In this document: positions 61,848 to 64,000 of the stretch, piece after piece
How positions within the stretch are numbered: the first letter of the stretch is position 1
Layout of the letters: each line of letters starts with the position of its first letter
Assembly: GCA_964551435.1 (NCBI GenBank)
Contig: CAZKBS010000001.1
Span: 1-64,000 of the forward strand
Direction: 5' to 3'
Origin: UBA2020 sp964551435
Lineage (GTDB): Bacteria > Pseudomonadota > Alphaproteobacteria > Micavibrionales > UBA2020
Length of the DNA: 64,000 nucleotides
Translations under genes and position numbers: made by a program
Notes under the pieces: model-generated
What the model was told of the DNA's origin: nothing
What the model saw: only the letters and a program-made list of their open reading frames with translations
Database searches by the model: none

Positions 61848-62624
61848 ATGAATAATCAGCGTTTTGACATCCTTGGCTGCGCCCTGCAGGGCATCCGCTC
61901 GGTTTTTGCCGAGTGGCGCTATTTGTCATCGATCGCGCTGGTTCCCGTCGGGCTCACCGCGCTGATTACACTTTTCAAAGCCTACGGCATCGAGAACAAG
62001 ACCCTGACCACAAACGTGCTTGCGACCTTGCCGACCTCAGCTCTGGCGGCGTGGTTCATGTTTCTGCAAACACGCCTTCTGGTATTCGGGGAGCGTGGCG
62101 GACAAAATTCCGCCGTCAGCGGCGATGAACGCCGCCGCGCGTTCGAGGCATCGATGATTTTGTGGCTTCTGACCAGCCTCGCCAGTCTTGGGTTTACCAC
62201 TTTCGTCGCCTATTGGGGCGAACAAATGCAGCAGGGCGGCAGCACTGGCCTGACGGCTGTGGGCTATCTGATGCTGGGCGCGGCCTTTTGGGCTCTGCGA
62301 TTTTCGCTGGTGCATATTCTGGGCGCGATTGGCTATTCCATTCGCAGCTACATTTACCGCGTCAATGGCGTCATGGTATCGCTGCGCATTTTTGCGATGA
62401 TGATGATTGTTTTCTTTCCGGTCAGCTTGGTCAGCGGCCCCGTCGCGCAGGCGCTTCTGGATGCGGCGCAGCGCGAGGCGCCGATGCTGCAGATATTTGG
62501 CCTTCAGCTCATTCTTTGCGCGCTGACTTTTATATTTCTGGCCTTTTTCAACGCCGCCGGCGTTTTCGCGCTGCGCGAGATGCTGAAGCTGGATGTTGCG
62601 GCGGCGCAAGGAGACAAACGGTGA
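61848..62624 (+). CDS. Multi-pass membrane protein in a ferredoxin cluster
   Basis: Protein of 258 residues with about six membrane helices (for example YLSSIALVPVGLTALITLF, LMLGAAFWALRFSLVHIL and MMMIVFFPVSLVSGPVAQAL). Family not recognised; cofactor ligands are not clear. ATG 61848 gives a clean N-terminus; an in-frame ORF extending into the FNR gene's 3' end is not coding. Its stop overlaps the GTG of the ferredoxin gene (GTGA), so both are coupled. Could be a partner of the ferredoxin, by position only. Confidence 0.7.
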   Translation: MNNQRFDILGCALQGIRSVFAEWRYLSSIALVPVGLTALITLFKAYGIENKTLTTNVLATLPTSALAAWFMFLQTRLLVFGERGGQNSAVSGDERRRAFEASMILWLLTSLASLGFTTFVAYWGEQMQQGGSTGLTAVGYLMLGAAFWALRFSLVHILGAIGYSIRSYIYRVNGVMVSLRIFAMMMIVFFPVSLVSGPVAQALLDAAQREAPMLQIFGLQLILCALTFIFLAFFNAAGVFALREMLKLDVAAAQGDKR

Positions 62625-62953
62625 AAATCATCGTCAACGACCGCGAAGGCACCCGCCATGAACTGGACGCCATCGAAGGCTGGCGCGTGATGGAAATCAT
62701 CCGTGATTACGGCATGAACGATGCGCGGCTTGGCATCAAGGCCGAATGTGGCGGCGCGCTTGCCTGTGGCACTTGCCACGTCTATGTCGCCAAACAATGG
62801 CAAGACAAAATCCCCCCCGCGAGCGAGGACGAGATTTATATGCTCGATGAAGCCTTCGAAGTGACCGAAGATTCCCGCCTCTGCTGCCAGATTATCATGA
62901 ACGATGATATCGACGGCATCGAGGTCACGCTGGCCCCCGGCTCCGAACCCTGA
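62621..62953 (+). CDS. 2Fe-2S ferredoxin (adrenodoxin type)
   Basis: Ferredoxin of 110 residues. Cluster Cys are 43, 49, 52 (C-x5-C-x2-C in AECGGALACGTCHVYV) and 89 (RLCCQI). The spacing and the GWRVMEIIRD start fit the adrenodoxin/Fdx group used in Fe-S assembly or P450/hydroxylase reactions. GTG 62621 is backed by AAGGAG 8 bases upstream and by the overlap with the gene before. FNR at 60758 is a likely reductase. Confidence 0.95.
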   Translation: MKIIVNDREGTRHELDAIEGWRVMEIIRDYGMNDARLGIKAECGGALACGTCHVYVAKQWQDKIPPASEDEIYMLDEAFEVTEDSRLCCQIIMNDDIDGIEVTLAPGSEP

Positions 62954-62983
62954 GAAAATTGACGCAACCGAAAGTACATGGAT

Positions 62984-64000
62984 ATGAGCAATCTGGAAGC
63001 CCTGAAAAAGGAAATTGTCGAAACGGTCAAGGCCGCGAACGATATCCAATCCCTTGAAGAAGTCCGCGTGACCGCGCTTGGTAAAAAAGGCCGCGTGACT
63101 GACCTCATGAAGACTCTTGGCACCCTCTCGCCGGACGAGCGTAAGGAAATGGGGCAGGCCCTCAACCGCCTGAAAGACGAAATCAGCGCGGAAATTGACG
63201 CGCGCGCCAGCATCCTCAAGGCCGCTGCGCTGAATGCGCGGCTTGCGGCTGAAAAAATCGATGTTACCCTGACGCCCCGCCCCGAAAGCAAAGGCAGCAT
63301 CCATCCCATCAGCCAAACCATCGAGGAGATGATCACCATCTTCGCGGATATGGGTTTCAGCGTTGCGGAGGGGCCGGAAATTGAAGACGATTTCCACAAC
63401 TTCACCGCGCTCAACTTCCCGCCCGAACACCCCGCGCGCCAGATGCACGATACTTTCTATCTGCCCGATGTCGCCGGCAAGACAGGCGATGCGGCAAAGC
63501 GTCTGTTGCGTACGCATACATCGACCGTGCAGGTACATGTGATGCAAACCCAAAAACCGCCCATTCGCGTGATTATTCCGGGCCGCACCTTCCGCTCCGA
63601 CTACGATATGACCCACACGCCGATGTTCCACCAGATGGAAGGCCTTCTTATCGACAAGGCGGCGCATATGGGCCACCTGAAGGGCTGCCTGATCGAATTC
63701 TGCAAACGCTTTTTCGAGGTCGACGACCTGCCGACGCGTTTCCGTCCGAGTTTCTTCCCCTTCACCGAGCCGTCGGCCGAAATGGATATCGGCTGCAGCC
63801 GCGACAAGGGCGAGCTGAAAATCGGCGCCGGTTCCAGCTGGCTGGAAATTCTCGGCTGCGGCATGGTGCACCCGAATGTGCTGAAAAACTGCGGCATTGA
63901 CCCCGATGAATATCAGGGCTTTGCCTTCGGCATGGGGATCGAACGCGTAGCGATGCTGAAATACGGCATTCCCGACCTGCGCACCTTTTTCGAATCCGAT
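62984..64000 (+). CDS. pheS: Phenylalanyl-tRNA synthetase alpha subunit, cut by window edge
   Basis: PheS (339 codons seen) charges tRNA-Phe together with PheT. After an N-terminal coiled coil come FHNFTALNFPPEHPAR, motif 2 (FRSDYDMTHTPMFHQMEG), and motif 3 (GFAFGMGIERVAMLKYG). The open frame runs through the last base (DLRTFFESD), so only about the last ten residues are missing. ATG 62984 has GAAAG nine bases before; ATG 62978 is also in frame. pheT is expected just beyond the edge. Confidence 0.95.
   Translation, partial: MSNLEALKKEIVETVKAANDIQSLEEVRVTALGKKGRVTDLMKTLGTLSPDERKEMGQALNRLKDEISAEIDARASILKAAALNARLAAEKIDVTLTPRPESKGSIHPISQTIEEMITIFADMGFSVAEGPEIEDDFHNFTALNFPPEHPARQMHDTFYLPDVAGKTGDAAKRLLRTHTSTVQVHVMQTQKPPIRVIIPGRTFRSDYDMTHTPMFHQMEGLLIDKAAHMGHLKGCLIEFCKRFFEVDDLPTRFRPSFFPFTEPSAEMDIGCSRDKGELKIGAGSSWLEILGCGMVHPNVLKNCGIDPDEYQGFAFGMGIERVAMLKYGIPDLRTFFESD

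Noticed and set aside
62504..63871. Long open frame antisense to ferredoxin and pheS
   Set aside because: It crosses two well-supported genes and shows no domain; shadow of their codon bias.

Overview
The window reads as ordinary chromosome of a fairly GC-rich alphaproteobacterium. Three things point there: a C4-type 5-aminolevulinate synthase (hemA), the block ppsR-aroE-coaE-dnaQ beside secB, fxsA, a Tim44-like gene and mltA, and a GTTC-N7-GTTC SOS box ahead of uvrA, which is the alphaproteobacterial LexA site. Full lipid A genes (lpxL, lpxK, waaA) show a Gram-negative envelope. A free-living, possibly predatory (Micavibrio-like) lineage is a guess that cannot be settled from this sequence. 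No insertion sequence, prophage, integrase or CRISPR array was seen. Genes are tightly packed with many 4-base stop/start overlaps.

Layout. 1-6.7 kb: amino-acid dehydrogenase with a one-base frameshift, an exported cysteine protein, a short TyrA-like protein, tRNA-Arg(ACG), a coiled-coil lipoprotein and a CPA2 cation/proton antiporter. 6.6-12.3 kb: rluB-like gene, tadA, xseA, ssb, an HD hydrolase and small unknowns. 12.4-16.9 kb: SOS-controlled uvrA, then a tandem pair of unknown paralogs. 17-20.3 kb: operon waaA-lpxK-lpxL. 20.4-25.5 kb: two more members of the exported cysteine family, rsmD and a DUF4139 protein. 25.6-29.8 kb: uppP, two small membrane proteins with the same C-terminal ending, asd and two small membrane/exported proteins. 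29.9-32.9 kb: operon of a CoA-transferase, pyrB and an HD protein. 33-40.5 kb: plsY-dprA, topA and rnr. 40.5-44.1 kb: diguanylate cyclase, LOG protein, and psd-pssA. 44.2-49.6 kb: unknown protein, comM/yifB, L,D-transpeptidase, HExxH protein, and a tandem pair of unknown paralogs. 49.6-59.4 kb: hemA, ribokinase-like gene, FkbM methyltransferase, mltA, Tim44-like, fxsA, secB, dnaQ, coaE, aroE and ppsR. 59.5-64 kb: unknown gene, second LOG-like gene, ferredoxin-NADP reductase, a membrane protein, a 2Fe-2S ferredoxin, and pheS running off the right edge.

Main themes are envelope building (lipid A, undecaprenyl phosphate recycling, phospholipids, peptidoglycan enzymes), DNA repair and uptake (uvrA, xseA, ssb, dprA, comM, topA) and central metabolism. 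The least explained content is a set of small unknown gene families present here in two or three copies: the three-cysteine exported proteins, the pair after uvrA, the pair after the HExxH gene, and the two short proteins ending in EPAAG. These are the best places to look for undescribed biology. No complete new system could be shown from sequence alone.
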